Shown here: piece after piece, positions 26,566 to 36,062 of the stretch | How the letters are laid out: each line of letters starts with the position of its first letter | Numbering within the stretch: position 1 is the first letter of the stretch | Assembly: GCF_040545475.1 (NCBI RefSeq) | Contig: NZ_JBEPMA010000006.1 | Span: 27,349-91,348 of the forward strand | DNA from: Peptoniphilus_A olsenii | GTDB taxonomy: Bacteria; Bacillota; Clostridia; Tissierellales; Peptoniphilaceae | DNA length: 64,000 nt | Direction: 5' to 3' | Notes under the pieces: generated by a model | The model's database searches: none | Told to the model about the DNA's origin: nothing | Seen by the model: the letters and a program-made list of their open reading frames with translations, nothing else | Made by a program: the position numbers and the translations under genes

Positions 26566-26726
26566 TAATAGCTCCTTTTTGTCCAATTAAAATATTAATT
26601 CGATTATAACATAAAAGTGATTTTTTGAATAATTTTACAATTAAAATATTAGATTTTCTCCTTTAAATTCATATTTCTCAACTTGTTATATGGACATCAT
26701 TACTCTTTCTATTTAATCATTACAGA

Positions 26727-27190
26727 TTCTCTCCATAAAACGTAAAACTCTTTATTCGTTCACACGCTTTTTAGTCGAGATGACACTATAAGAGGATTTC
26801 ATTTGTGATTTACTATTGTTATTAAAATACATAAAAAAATAATTACCAAGAATTGAAGCCTATAGACCGATACAACTTCCACAACTGTCATTCCGAGCGG
26901 AAAACCCGAAGGGTTTGAAGTCGAGGAATCTGCCTGTGTAGGAGCCGTTTTGTAGATATAAGTAGAAAACTATTATAATGCTTATTTCCCAGCATTTTTT
27001 ATTTCATCATCACAGGTTCTCTCCACCACATGCAGATCTCTCCATGCGTTCGTTTACACTCACTTAGTCGAGATGACAGTTGAAAACACTTGAAAGCTCC
27101 TCCAACTGTCATTCCGAGCGGAAAATCCGAAGGGTTTGAAGTCGAGGAATCTACCTGTAGAGTAGCCGCTCTGTAGAAATAATAAAAGTC
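26727..27190 (-). repeat. Intergenic repeat block V (inverted orientation)
   Basis: Between divergent genes. On the minus strand it holds two P-Q composites: Q (about 26727-26790) with P (26873-26965), and Q (about 27005-27078) with P (27105-27190). Both P modules carry an AAACCC/GGGTTT-type palindrome (one with AAATCC). The Q-P linker CAGTTGAAAACACTTGAAAG matches that in block III. Adjacent to it, 27200-27392 is AT-rich and holds a TATAAT (27360-27365) likely used by the ttcA-like gene. Confidence 0.88.
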
Positions 27191-27392
27191 TTTTTCTTAT
27201 TCTTTTAAAAATATCTGTGTTTTCTACTATATTTATTAGAATTATATTTTTCTGTGTATTATAATTTAATTTATATTGTTTCAGTGCAATTATTCTCAAA
27301 TTTTATATGATAATTTGAGGAATTAATTCTACAATATTAATACTAAGTTTTAATCTATGGTATAATGAAAATTAGATTGGTAATGGTGAAAA

Positions 27393-28217
27393 ATGGAAGA
27401 AAAATCTATAAAAGAGATAAAGGATATTGAAAGATCTTTAATAAAAACTTATAGACGCGATATTTATAGAAAATTTGTAAAAGTTATAGACAAATATGAA
27501 ATGATAAGCGCCGGCGATAGGGTTGCCGTCGCAATTTCTGGCGGAAAGGATTCTTTAACTTTGGCAAAACTTATGCAAGAGCTCAAGAGACACAACAAAG
27601 TGCCTTTTGAATTGGAATTTATTGCAATGGATCCTGGTTATTTGCCGGAGAACAGAAAAAGGCTTGAGTATAATTGCCAAAAACTCGGCATTCCTGTTAG
27701 AGTTCATGATTCGGATGTTTTTGAGGTTGCTGATAAAATGGCAAATGGCAAAAGTCCTTGTTATATGTGTGCTAGGATGCGACGCGGCAATTTATATAAT
27801 AGAGCACAAGAACTAGGTTGCAATAAACTGGCTCTTGGTCATCATTTTGATGATGTTATAGAGACTGTAATGTTAAATATTATTTATGCTGGTGATTTCA
27901 AAACTATGATGCCAAAACTCAAGTCTCAAAATTTTGAAGGTCTTGAGCTAATCAGGCCAATGTATATGGTTCATGAAGAGGCTATAATAAGATTTATGAA
28001 ATCCACAGGGCTTCAGGCTCTTGATTGTGCTTGTACTGTGACTCAAAAGAAATCTGGCAACAAGAGATTTTTTATTAAGGAACTTATCAAAGAACTTAAA
28101 CTCGAGAATGAACATGTAGACATTAATATTTTGAGAGCTACTGAAAATGTCAATTTTGAACAGATTTTAGGTTTCAAGAAAGATGGCGAAAAACATAGTT
28201 TTCTTGAATTCTATTAA
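27393..28217 (+). CDS. TtcA-like tRNA 2-thiolation ATPase (PP-loop family)
   Basis: A 274-residue ATP pyrophosphatase of the TtcA/TtuA group, which sulfurate tRNA bases through an Fe-S cluster. The PP-loop SGGKDS is at about residues 50-55. A CYMC motif (near 123-126) precedes the arginine-rich MRRG, and a further Cys pair (DCAC) lies near residue 210; together they could hold the cluster. ALGHHFDDVIET follows the family pattern. The target base (2-thiocytidine 32 in TtcA) is inferred. TGGTG precedes the ATG. The next gene starts 18 bases after the stop. Confidence 0.87.
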   Translation: MEEKSIKEIKDIERSLIKTYRRDIYRKFVKVIDKYEMISAGDRVAVAISGGKDSLTLAKLMQELKRHNKVPFELEFIAMDPGYLPENRKRLEYNCQKLGIPVRVHDSDVFEVADKMANGKSPCYMCARMRRGNLYNRAQELGCNKLALGHHFDDVIETVMLNIIYAGDFKTMMPKLKSQNFEGLELIRPMYMVHEEAIIRFMKSTGLQALDCACTVTQKKSGNKRFFIKELIKELKLENEHVDINILRATENVNFEQILGFKKDGEKHSFLEFY

Positions 28218-28235
28218 TCTAATAGGAGGTACTAA

Positions 28236-29000
28236 TTGGAAGAGTTAAAATTTATTTCATGGAATGTGAATGGGCTTCGTGCTGCTGTTAGAAAAGGCTT
28301 TTTAGAAAGTTTTTCAGAACTTGATGCCGATATTTTTGCACTTCAAGAAATAAAAATGCAAGAGGGACAACTTGAGATTGATCTACCTGATTATTATGAG
28401 TATTACAATTACGCTGAAAGAAAAGGCTACTCTGGTACTGCAATTTTTACCAAGAAAGAACCTTTAGATGTCTTTTATGGTATTAAAATGGAAAAACACG
28501 ATACTGAAGGCAGAGTCATCACTCTTGAATATGATAATTTTTATTTTGTGACAGTTTATACTCCAAATTCCAAAAGAAAATTGGAGCGTTTAAACTACCG
28601 TCAAGAATGGGAAGATGATTTTAGGGATTATTTAAATACTTTAAGAGAAAATAAACCCGTTGTTCTTTGTGGCGATTTAAATGTTGCTCACAAGGAAATT
28701 GACCTAGCTAATCCTTCAACTAATAGAAGATCAGCAGGTTTTACAGATGAGGAACGTGAAAAATTTAGCACTCTATTAGATAGCGGTTATATAGATACTT
28801 TTAGATATTTTTATCCTGATTTAAAAGACGAATACTCTTGGTGGAGCTATTTTGCTAAATCACGTGAAAGAAATGTAGGTTGGAGAATCGACTATTTTGT
28901 TGTATCAAATGAGCTAGAGGACAATTTGATAGACGCAAAGATTCATCAAAATATAATGGGTTCAGATCACTGCCCCGTTGAATTAAAAATAAATTTGTAA
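28236..29000 (+). CDS. xth: Exodeoxyribonuclease III / AP endonuclease
   Basis: A 254-residue Mg-dependent enzyme of the Xth/ExoA family that cuts at abasic sites and trims 3' ends. Signatures in order are SWNVNGLRA near residue 8, LQEIKM near 36 (metal Glu), GYSGTAIF, GDLNVAHKEIDLANP (catalytic Asp/Asn) near 145, and GSDHCPVEL at the C terminus (catalytic His). It uses a TTG start six bases after AGGAGG. It lies between the ttcA-like and flavodiiron genes with short spacings (18 and 12 bases), so the three form one operon, combining DNA repair with oxygen defence. Confidence 0.95.
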   Translation: MEELKFISWNVNGLRAAVRKGFLESFSELDADIFALQEIKMQEGQLEIDLPDYYEYYNYAERKGYSGTAIFTKKEPLDVFYGIKMEKHDTEGRVITLEYDNFYFVTVYTPNSKRKLERLNYRQEWEDDFRDYLNTLRENKPVVLCGDLNVAHKEIDLANPSTNRRSAGFTDEEREKFSTLLDSGYIDTFRYFYPDLKDEYSWWSYFAKSRERNVGWRIDYFVVSNELEDNLIDAKIHQNIMGSDHCPVELKINL

Positions 29001-29012
29001 AGGAGAATATTT

Positions 29013-30215
29013 ATGGAAAATCTATTATCAGTGCCTATTAAAGATGATATATATTTTATAGGAACAAATGACAGACAGACACCTCTATTTGAAGGAATGT
29101 GGCCACTACCTAATGGGGTTGCATATAATTCATATTTAATAAAAGGTGACAAAAATATTATAGTTGACCTTGTTAGAGTTAATACAGTTTCAGTTTACAT
29201 GAATAAGATTAGAGAACTACTTGATGGCGAGGAACTTGACTATATCATAATAAATCATATGGAACCTGATCATTCTTCAGCAATTAAGGCTGTGCTTGAT
29301 ATATATCCAAATGTAAAGATTATAACAAATAAAAAAGCTGTGGATATGTTAAATATTTATTATGAAGTTACTGAAAATATTGAAGTTGTCAAAGAAGGCG
29401 ACACTCTAGAACTTGGAAATAGAAAATTCACTTTCTATATGACACCAATGGTGCACTGGCCAGAGTCTATGGTAACTTATGAAGAAGCTACTAAGACTTT
29501 ATTTTCACAAGATATTTTTGGTGGTTTTGGAACATTAGATGGTGCTATTTTTGATGATCAAATAGAATTTAGTAAACACTATCAAGAAGAAATTACTAGA
29601 TATTTTATTAATATTGTAGGAAAATATTCATCACAAGCTTTAAAAGCTTTACAAAAACTCGAAAGCCTAGATATAGAACTAATTTGTCCAGTTCACGGAC
29701 CAGTTTGGAGAGATAATCCTCAAAAGGTAATCGACCTTTACACTTCTCTTGCAAAACAAGAAACTGTTGACGGTTGTGTTGTTATTTATGGTTCAATGTA
29801 TGGAAATACAGAACAAATGGCAGAAGCTGTTGCTAAAGGTCTTGCTAAAGGCGGAATTAAGGATATTAAAATTCGCGACATAACTAAAACTTCAAACTCT
29901 TACCTACTTTCTGATATCTGGAGATATAAAGGCGTTATACTAGGTTCTTGCTCATATGACAACAACCTATTCCCTCCAATGGACTATTTATTGTCAGAAA
30001 TTTCCCATCAAAGAATGAAAAATAACTATTGGGGAATCTTTGGATCATACTCCTGGAGTGGTGGAGCATTAAAAAATCTGAAAAAATATATGGAAGATGG
30101 CAAATATGATGTGCTAGATACACAATTAGAAATCAAAGGTGCTGCAACAGACGAAGAGATTGAAGCTTTAATTAACTTTGGTAAAGAAATGGCAGCAAAA
30201 ATTTTAAATAAATAA
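29013..30215 (+). CDS. Flavodiiron protein (O2/NO reductase, FprA type)
   Basis: A 400-residue two-domain protein. The metallo-beta-lactamase-like domain (about residues 1-250) has the diiron ligands in HMEPDH near residue 80, MVHWPE near 148, SQDIFGG near 168 and CPVHGP near 228. The flavodoxin domain (from about 255) has the FMN phosphate loop YGSMYGNTEQM. Such proteins reduce O2 to water or NO to N2O in anaerobes, fed by rubredoxin. A rubredoxin gene lies 0.8 kb downstream. GGAG precedes the ATG. The gene ends at a strong terminator. Confidence 0.95.
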   Translation: MENLLSVPIKDDIYFIGTNDRQTPLFEGMWPLPNGVAYNSYLIKGDKNIIVDLVRVNTVSVYMNKIRELLDGEELDYIIINHMEPDHSSAIKAVLDIYPNVKIITNKKAVDMLNIYYEVTENIEVVKEGDTLELGNRKFTFYMTPMVHWPESMVTYEEATKTLFSQDIFGGFGTLDGAIFDDQIEFSKHYQEEITRYFINIVGKYSSQALKALQKLESLDIELICPVHGPVWRDNPQKVIDLYTSLAKQETVDGCVVIYGSMYGNTEQMAEAVAKGLAKGGIKDIKIRDITKTSNSYLLSDIWRYKGVILGSCSYDNNLFPPMDYLLSEISHQRMKNNYWGIFGSYSWSGGALKNLKKYMEDGKYDVLDTQLEIKGAATDEEIEALINFGKEMAAKILNK

Positions 30216-30227
30216 TTTTTATATGAT

Positions 30228-30252
30228 AAACTCCTCAGCCGAGGAGTTTTTT
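30228..30252 (+). terminator. Intrinsic terminator of the ttcA-xth-flavodiiron operon
   Basis: AACTCCTC and GAGGAGTT around a four-base loop, then TTTTTT. Confidence 0.92.
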
Positions 30253-30394
30253 ATTTGCCGATAATTCAAATAATTTCTGTTAATATAATTATTTAAACTT
30301 TTATAATATATATTAAAAATTTTTTAGCGATTAAGTTATAATCAAATATTTTAATGTTATAGATATTTAGAATTCCACTTTCCTTTAAATCACG

Positions 30395-30422
30395 CAAAAA
30401 AATCCTGAGGCTAACTCAGGAT
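30395..30422 (-). terminator. Intrinsic terminator for the anti-sigma-type kinase gene
   Basis: Minus-strand ATCCTGAG and CTCAGGAT with a five-base loop, then seven T. A second stem, AACTCAG/CTGAGTT (about 30456-30479), overlaps the stop codon of the same gene just upstream. Confidence 0.85.
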
Positions 30423-30477
30423 ATCAATATGTAATTTGTGTTATGTAAACTCAGCTAAATCGTGCAATTCCACTGAG

Positions 30478-30870
30478 TTATATATTTTTGATTGCTATTA
30501 CTTCGTTATGATTTAATATAAGTTCGTCTGTCAATGCTTCTACTATCAATAATCCCCGTCCACTGCATTTAAAATCTTTGCAGTTGTACTCTGTCTTATT
30601 GTTTTTTACTCCTAAGCCTTCGTCACGAACTTTTATTTTGATACAGGTTCTGTTTAGTGATAAGTCCAAAAAAACTTTCTTGTTATATTCTTCTTGGTTT
30701 CCGTGCATGGCACCATTGACCACAAGTTCATTTAGTATTACCTTTATATCAAAGAGCTTGTCATCATCTTCAATAAAGGTGTCTAGATTACCCATAGCCT
30801 TGTCTAGAAAGGATTTAATACAGGACAGATCACTATTTACGAAACCATTATATTCGTATAAAATGTCCAT
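30478..30870 (-). CDS. Anti-sigma factor-type serine kinase / HATPase_c protein (RsbW/SpoIIAB-like)
   Basis: A 130-residue GHKL ATPase-fold protein. The N box is ILNELVVNGAMHGN (about residues 45-58), the G1 box DEGLG (about 85-89) and the G2 box GRGLLIV (about 105-111). There is no sensor or phosphoacceptor domain. RsbW-like proteins bind a sigma factor and phosphorylate an anti-anti-sigma partner, but no sigma or STAS gene is adjacent. The target may be elsewhere or this may be a stand-alone protein. ATG at 30870 is placed after GGAG; a GTG at 30879 overlaps that site. It is monocistronic, divergent from rubredoxin. Confidence 0.8.
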   Translation of the reverse strand: MDILYEYNGFVNSDLSCIKSFLDKAMGNLDTFIEDDDKLFDIKVILNELVVNGAMHGNQEEYNKKVFLDLSLNRTCIKIKVRDEGLGVKNNKTEYNCKDFKCSGRGLLIVEALTDELILNHNEVIAIKNI

Positions 30871-31027
30871 TTTTCTCACTCCATCTACTGTAGATTTACC
30901 CAGTAATATATTTTTTAAACCAAGTTATTTTAACATAATTTTAAATAAAATAGTGGTATATTTTTATAATTTGGGTATAATAAAGGTGAGGCACGTATGT
31001 GCACTAATCTATAAGGAGGACTTTATA

Positions 31028-31189
31028 ATGCAAAAATATGAATGTACACTTTGCGGATATATTTATGATCCTGAAGTTGGCGATGAAGAAAATGGTGTTA
31101 AGGCAGGAACAGCTTTTGCTGATCTTCCAGCTGATTGGGTTTGCCCACTTTGTGGAGCTGAACAATCTGATTTTGAACCAGTAGAATAA
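31028..31189 (+). CDS. Rubredoxin
   Basis: A 53-residue iron protein with the two knuckles CTLCGY (Cys 6 and 9) and CPLCGA (Cys 39 and 42) that bind one Fe. It has the usual YDPEVGD and LPADWVCP stretches. It is a soluble one-electron carrier and the likely donor for the flavodiiron protein encoded just upstream. AAGGAGG stands ten bases before the ATG. A TATAAT at 30976-30981 could serve as its -10, and a small stem GCAC/GTGC lies in the leader. A terminator follows immediately, so it is monocistronic. Confidence 0.96.
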   Translation: MQKYECTLCGYIYDPEVGDEENGVKAGTAFADLPADWVCPLCGAEQSDFEPVE

Positions 31190-31198
31190 TAATAAATT

Positions 31199-31222
31199 AG
31201 AAGGCTTGGCCTTCTTTTTTTT
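31199..31222 (+). terminator. Intrinsic terminator of the rubredoxin gene
   Basis: AGAAGG and CCTTCT arms with a five-base loop, followed by a run of T. Confidence 0.9.
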
Positions 31223-31301
31223 TACAGTTTTAAATGTAAGAAGATATGGAGTGAAAGACAATTTTTTATTAAATCTGCTATCACTCCAAAAAATAATATA
31301 A

Positions 31302-32075
31302 TTAAAAACCAGCTTTCTCCTTTGAAAATATAATAGCTGTTTCTAACATTTGTGATGTCAATTGATGTGCTGTGCTTTCGAATATCTGAAAGTCTAGTAA
31401 CTCTTTTTTTGTATAAACTTTTTCTAATTCTTCTGCAAAATTTTTTTGTCCTTTAGGGTCTATTATGTCATCTTCTTCGCCGTTATATAATACTATAGGT
31501 CTATCTTTAAAGTTTTCTAGTTGATTCATTGGATTCATATCCAAAAAGAAGTCATTGACTCTAAGTTCTGTATAACTTACTTTTTGTATATCTTTGTCCT
31601 TGTTTATATCTTGAACTAACTTTGCCCAATCATTTACACCATTGAATATAAATGCCATTTTTAAATCTTTTTTGAAATTATAAAGTCCTCCAGCTGTAAT
31701 TGCTCCCATGGAATGTCCGCCGACAGCTATTTTTCCTCCACAGTCTTCTTTTATATATTTAAAAATTGCTGGTGCTTCCTCGATATTGTGCATTATAGTC
31801 TCTAGCATATATTTTCGGACTATTTCTTCATCAGAATAATCAAAATTCTTTATACTTCTCTCGCCATGATATTGAGCTTCAGGTAAGATTACACGATAAC
31901 CATAGCTTGCGAATATATTTGCTCTAAATACTTGATTGCCTTTATTTGAACTCCATCCATGGTAAAAAACAATTGTCTTATCTATATTTTCTCCTTTGGG
32001 CGTTATTATATAGACAGGAGTTTTCCCAATTTTTGTTTCTTCAATCGTAGAGTAATTCATATTAAGATATTCCAT
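31302..32075 (-). CDS. Alpha/beta hydrolase (prolyl-oligopeptidase-like esterase)
   Basis: A 257-residue cytoplasmic hydrolase of the alpha/beta fold. The nucleophile elbow is GHSMGA near residue 119, the oxyanion region FYHGWSS near residue 38, the acid is probably in NGEEDDIIDP near residue 205, and the His is in STAHQLT near residue 237. The substrate is unknown; related proteins are esterases or S9-type peptidases. Two ATGs are adjacent; 32075 has the better distance (6 bases) from GGGAGG. It is divergent from pepT. Confidence 0.82.
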   Translation of the reverse strand: MEYLNMNYSTIEETKIGKTPVYIITPKGENIDKTIVFYHGWSSNKGNQVFRANIFASYGYRVILPEAQYHGERSIKNFDYSDEEIVRKYMLETIMHNIEEAPAIFKYIKEDCGGKIAVGGHSMGAITAGGLYNFKKDLKMAFIFNGVNDWAKLVQDINKDKDIQKVSYTELRVNDFFLDMNPMNQLENFKDRPIVLYNGEEDDIIDPKGQKNFAEELEKVYTKKELLDFQIFESTAHQLTSQMLETAIIFSKEKAGF

Positions 32076-32133
32076 CATATACCTCCCTCATCGTATTATA
32101 ACCCAAAAGAAAGTTTTTAACTACTTCTTAAAG

Positions 32134-32162
32134 TTTTCAATTTAGTTTAGATTGAGTATAAT
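32134..32162 (+). promoter_or_regulatory. Probable sigma-70 promoter of pepT
   Basis: TTTTCA at 32134-32139 and TATAAT at 32157-32162 with a 17-base spacer, about 31 bases before the pepT start. Confidence 0.55.
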
Positions 32163-32193
32163 ATATTAAAGAGTAAAAATCGAGGAGGTTTTC

Positions 32194-33405
32194 ATGGATA
32201 AATTAGTAGAAAGATTTTTAAAATATGTGAAAATTGAAACAACAAGTGACGAGAATAGCTCTGAGACTCCTTCTACAAAGATTCAACTTAATCTAGCAAA
32301 GGAACTTTTAAATGAATTAAAAGAACTTGGAGTGGACGCTTGGAGTGACGAAAATGGATATGTATATGGAAAATTAAAGGGCAATATCTCTAATAGAAAG
32401 ACTATTGGATTTATCTCTCACATGGACACTGCTCCAGATATGAGTGCCAAAAATGTGAATCCACATATAATAGAAGATTATGACGGCAAAGATATTGCTT
32501 TGAATGATGAATTTATAACTAGAGTCAATGAATTTCCTTTTTTGGAAAATTTAAAGGGTCAGACTATTATAACTACAGATGGAACTACACTTCTAGGAGC
32601 TGATGATAAAGCTGGTATTGCAATTATTATGACCGCTATCGAAGAACTTTTAAATGACAATAATGCAAGTTATGGTGATTTGAGGATAGGTTTCACACCT
32701 GATGAAGAAATTGGACGCGGTGCAGATAAATTTAATGTTAGTGATTTTGACGCTGATTTTGCTTACACAATTGATGGCGGAAAGTTGGGCGAATTGGAAT
32801 ATGAAAATTTCAATGCTGCTCGCGCAGATATTTTCATCCAAGGTAAAAATGTGCATCCAGGTTCATCTAAAGATACTATGGTAAATTCAATGGCAATTGC
32901 ACTAGAACTTGACAGCATGCTTCCAATTAACGAAAGACCACAATTTACAGAAGGTTATGAAGGTTTTTTCCACATGATTAGCATAGATGGGTCAGTAGAA
33001 GAAACTAAGGTTTCATATATAATCAGAGACCATTCAAAAGAAAAATTTGAATTCAAAAAAGATTTATTAAAAAAAATTGGCGAATTTTTAAATCATAAAT
33101 ATGGTGATAGAGTAGAAGTTGAAATTCGTGACGAGTACTTTAATATGAAAGAAAAAATAACTCCTCATATGGAAATTGTAGAACTTGCTAAAGAAGCCAT
33201 GGAAAAAGCTGGGGTTACTCCACTGGTGGAGGCAACTAGAGGTGGAACAGACGGTTCAAAGCTCTCATATATGGGGCTGCCATGTCCGAATGTTTTTACT
33301 GGTGGATACAATTATCATGGACGATATGAGCTTGTATCAGTAGATGCCATGAAAAAAGCCGTGGAGACAGTGAAAAATATTGCAACAATTGGTGTCGAAG
33401 TTTGA
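32194..33405 (+). CDS. pepT: Peptidase T (tripeptidase)
   Basis: A 403-residue M20-family zinc aminopeptidase acting on tripeptides in the cytoplasm. Metal and catalytic residues appear in order: SHMDTAPD near residue 76, LLGADDKAGI near residue 137, PDEEIGRG near residue 170, TIDGGKLGE near 192 and the C-terminal FTGGYNYHGRYE. Length and motif order fit PepT. ATG follows GGAGG (cgaggaggttttc context), with a good promoter upstream and a perfect palindromic hairpin terminator downstream. Together with the PepD-like enzyme it suggests peptide-based growth. Confidence 0.94.
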   Translation: MDKLVERFLKYVKIETTSDENSSETPSTKIQLNLAKELLNELKELGVDAWSDENGYVYGKLKGNISNRKTIGFISHMDTAPDMSAKNVNPHIIEDYDGKDIALNDEFITRVNEFPFLENLKGQTIITTDGTTLLGADDKAGIAIIMTAIEELLNDNNASYGDLRIGFTPDEEIGRGADKFNVSDFDADFAYTIDGGKLGELEYENFNAARADIFIQGKNVHPGSSKDTMVNSMAIALELDSMLPINERPQFTEGYEGFFHMISIDGSVEETKVSYIIRDHSKEKFEFKKDLLKKIGEFLNHKYGDRVEVEIRDEYFNMKEKITPHMEIVELAKEAMEKAGVTPLVEATRGGTDGSKLSYMGLPCPNVFTGGYNYHGRYELVSVDAMKKAVETVKNIATIGVEV

Positions 33406-33510
33406 AATTTTTGATAATTATTTGAAATAAAATTCTAATATTAAATACTTAATTTAAAAAAATAAGGTATTAACTTAGATTAAAATATATTTTAATGCGT
33501 TAGAAGATTT

Positions 33511-33537
33511 TTCCCCTAGATAGCTAGGGGAATTTTT
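33511..33537 (+). terminator. Intrinsic terminator of pepT
   Basis: TTCCCCTAG and CTAGGGGAA arms with a tiny loop, followed by TTTTT. It lies about 105 bases after the stop. Confidence 0.8.
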
Positions 33538-33634
33538 AAATTTCTTAATATAAGTTGCATATTTTTAATAGTATAATTTGGAATAACTTTTATAATATTT
33601 ATTGAGAATGAAATAAATGTACAAAAAATTATGT

Positions 33635-34321
33635 TCAATCAATTTTTTCTGCCAACCTGACGTTTAACTCTTCTTGCAAACCTGCATAAATCATTTTATA
33701 ATCTTCGCACAACTTTTCTAATTTCTTTAAATTAAATTCTATAGCATCATGATCGTTTAATAAATCCATTTGATTGAGTGGAAATTTTTCGAAATAATAT
33801 GATATTTCATATTCTAAATCTCTTCTTTTGTCCTCTAATTCATCACGAGTGAGTTTTACTTTCTTTTTATCAAGATTCTTTAGTATCTCTTTAAGTGAAT
33901 TTTCATCAAATGACCTATAAGCCTTTTTTGCTCTTTCAAATTCATTCTCCGTATCATTATAGAGCTCAGGGCTTGTCCTAAATATTATTTCTCTGTAAAT
34001 ATCATCACAAAGTTTTTTGGTGTCTTCATCAATTTTTTGTACCTTGTATTTCAAATTATTTTTTCTGTAGGATAACTCTTCCAATGCTATTTTAAATTCT
34101 TTATTTACTTTTTCTTCCATCTGCTGAGGTGAAACTCTTTTAAGGAGTTCAATTTTCCGTCTTAAAGCACGTATATTTAAATTGAGTTCATCAGCCATAT
34201 ATTCCAATTCCCCAAAAATATCTTGGTATTTCTTATAAGTTTGAGGAATCACACTGGTTTTCAAATCTTCTTTTGTAAAAATCAATTCTGATACTAAAAA
34301 AGTCAAATACTTTTTGTCCAT
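33635..34321 (-). CDS. Coiled-coil hypothetical protein
   Basis: A 228-residue, strongly charged, almost entirely helical protein. Heptad-like stretches run over about residues 35-110 and 140-225, and there is no membrane segment or signal peptide. I do not recognise the family. The ATG follows AGGTG. A 140-base gap with a terminator separates it from the Na/Pi cotransporter gene, so it is probably its own unit. A cytoplasmic structural or scaffold role is possible, but that is inference from shape only. Confidence 0.7.
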   Translation of the reverse strand: MDKKYLTFLVSELIFTKEDLKTSVIPQTYKKYQDIFGELEYMADELNLNIRALRRKIELLKRVSPQQMEEKVNKEFKIALEELSYRKNNLKYKVQKIDEDTKKLCDDIYREIIFRTSPELYNDTENEFERAKKAYRSFDENSLKEILKNLDKKKVKLTRDELEDKRRDLEYEISYYFEKFPLNQMDLLNDHDAIEFNLKKLEKLCEDYKMIYAGLQEELNVRLAEKID

Positions 34322-34406
34322 TTTATCACCTGACTAAATTATACAATAGGATTGCCTTTTATCAAAATTTGATTTTATACTATTTTGAAACATAAAATAC
34401 TTAATG

Positions 34407-34447
34407 ATAAAAAAAGCCTTTGAACTTTTAATAAAAATTCAAGGGCT
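34407..34447 (-). terminator. Intrinsic terminator of the Na/Pi cotransporter gene
   Basis: Minus-strand AGCCCTTGAA and TTCAAAGGCT form an imperfect ten-base stem followed by seven T. Confidence 0.85.
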
Positions 34448-34463
34448 ATTGTTGTTATTTATT

Positions 34464-36062
34464 TTATACTGAAAGCTTAGCTGCATTTGATATATAAGAA
34501 GAAATTCTTTCTAGTGCAGTTAAAGTTTTTTCATATAGCAGACCACTTTCAGGATCACAGATTTTCTCTCTCATTCTAATCATGTGATTATTTCTAAAGC
34601 TTCCCACATCTTTTTGCACTCTTTCGTTAGCTTCTTTCATAAATGCCTTTCTATTGTCTCTGTCAAGTTCTCCACGCACTGTGTCAAACATTTCTTCTAA
34701 GATTTTATCTAACTCTTCCAATTCTCCTATAGAACTATCTGTAAATATTAGGCTTTCTTCTGATCTAGATTTAGCAACATCAGCAACATTTTTAGTGTGG
34801 TCACCAATTCTTTCTAGGTCTCTTGATATGCGAAGATATGCTGCAAAGTTTGAAGACTGAGTCGCATTCATGGCAAGGTCTAGAGAGTCTATAATAAATC
34901 TTGATATCTCCTTATTTAAAAAATTAATCACTTTTTCTCTTTTGAAAATCACATCATATTTATCTTCATCATAATTTTTTAATAATTCAATTGAATCTTT
35001 ATAATTTTCTCTTACTATATCTAGCATTCTATTTATTTCGGCTCTAACATCAGTAAATGTAGCCGGTGCTTCTTTTGTTATTGTTTTATTAATATATTTA
35101 AGTGATAAGTCTTCTTGTTCTTTGTCTATACCTCTTATGATTTCAAATGATAAATCTGCAAGTTTTCTTGCAAATGGGAATAACATAACCGAAGTTGCTA
35201 TATTAAACACAGTGTGGAAATTTGCAATTTGTGCAGCTGGATAATCTCTAGAGTATTTTAATACAAGCTCTCCTACTGGCAAAATTTGCGATAAAATAAT
35301 AAATATTAATGTACCAATTATATTAAATAAAACGTGCACTAGTGCAGTTCTTTGTGCATTTTTTGATGCACCTATTGAAGAGAGCACAGATGTTATACAA
35401 GTTCCAATATTAAAACCAAGTATAATATACATTGATGAAGTTATTGGTATAATTCCTTGATTAGCTATAGCTTGAAGGATACCAAGAGAAGCTGATGATG
35501 ATTGCAGCACTGCTGTTATAAGTGTACCTACAGATACTCCTAATATAGGATTTTTAAATTTTAACATGAGTTCAACAAATTCTGGTGAATCTCTAAGCGG
35601 CTCCATAGCCGTGGACATAAATTCCATTCCCATAAATAAGAAACCCAAACCTAATATTGCACGTCCAATATATCTTTTTTTCTTCTTTTTAGAAAATGTA
35701 GACATGACAAAACCTGTAAATGCAATTATTGGAGCAACTGCAGATATATTAAGAGCAACTAATTGACCTGTAATAGTTGTACCAATATTGGCTCCCATAA
35801 TAATTCCTACAGCTTGATATATAGTCATCAATCCTGCATTTACAAAACCAACAACCATGACAGTAGTAGCTGATGATGACTGAATAACAGCTGTTACAAA
35901 AGTTCCTACAAGTATGGCTTTAAAAAAGCTTGATGTCATTTTTTCAATGACAACTCTGAGTTTATCTCCAGCAACTAGCTCAAGCCCATCACTCATCAGG
36001 TTCATACCATATAGAAAAAGAGCCAGTCCTCCGAGCAACTCAAAAAGATAGTGTATCGACAT
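34464..36062 (-). CDS. Na/Pi-cotransporter family protein with PhoU-like C-terminal domain
   Basis: A 532-residue protein. The membrane part (about residues 1-310) carries two inverted NptA/PNaS repeats, each with the QSSSA signature (VIQSSSATT near residue 58 and VLQSSSASL near 186) and a GxNIGT motif after it. The cytoplasmic C-terminal part (about 330-532) is helical and PhoU-like. The YjbB-type family moves phosphate, usually as export or Na+-coupled transport. ATG at 36062 follows CGGAGGAG; a longer frame to 36086 is not needed. It is monocistronic. Confidence 0.92.
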   Translation of the reverse strand: MSIHYLFELLGGLALFLYGMNLMSDGLELVAGDKLRVVIEKMTSSFFKAILVGTFVTAVIQSSSATTVMVVGFVNAGLMTIYQAVGIIMGANIGTTITGQLVALNISAVAPIIAFTGFVMSTFSKKKKKRYIGRAILGLGFLFMGMEFMSTAMEPLRDSPEFVELMLKFKNPILGVSVGTLITAVLQSSSASLGILQAIANQGIIPITSSMYIILGFNIGTCITSVLSSIGASKNAQRTALVHVLFNIIGTLIFIILSQILPVGELVLKYSRDYPAAQIANFHTVFNIATSVMLFPFARKLADLSFEIIRGIDKEQEDLSLKYINKTITKEAPATFTDVRAEINRMLDIVRENYKDSIELLKNYDEDKYDVIFKREKVINFLNKEISRFIIDSLDLAMNATQSSNFAAYLRISRDLERIGDHTKNVADVAKSRSEESLIFTDSSIGELEELDKILEEMFDTVRGELDRDNRKAFMKEANERVQKDVGSFRNNHMIRMREKICDPESGLLYEKTLTALERISSYISNAAKLSV

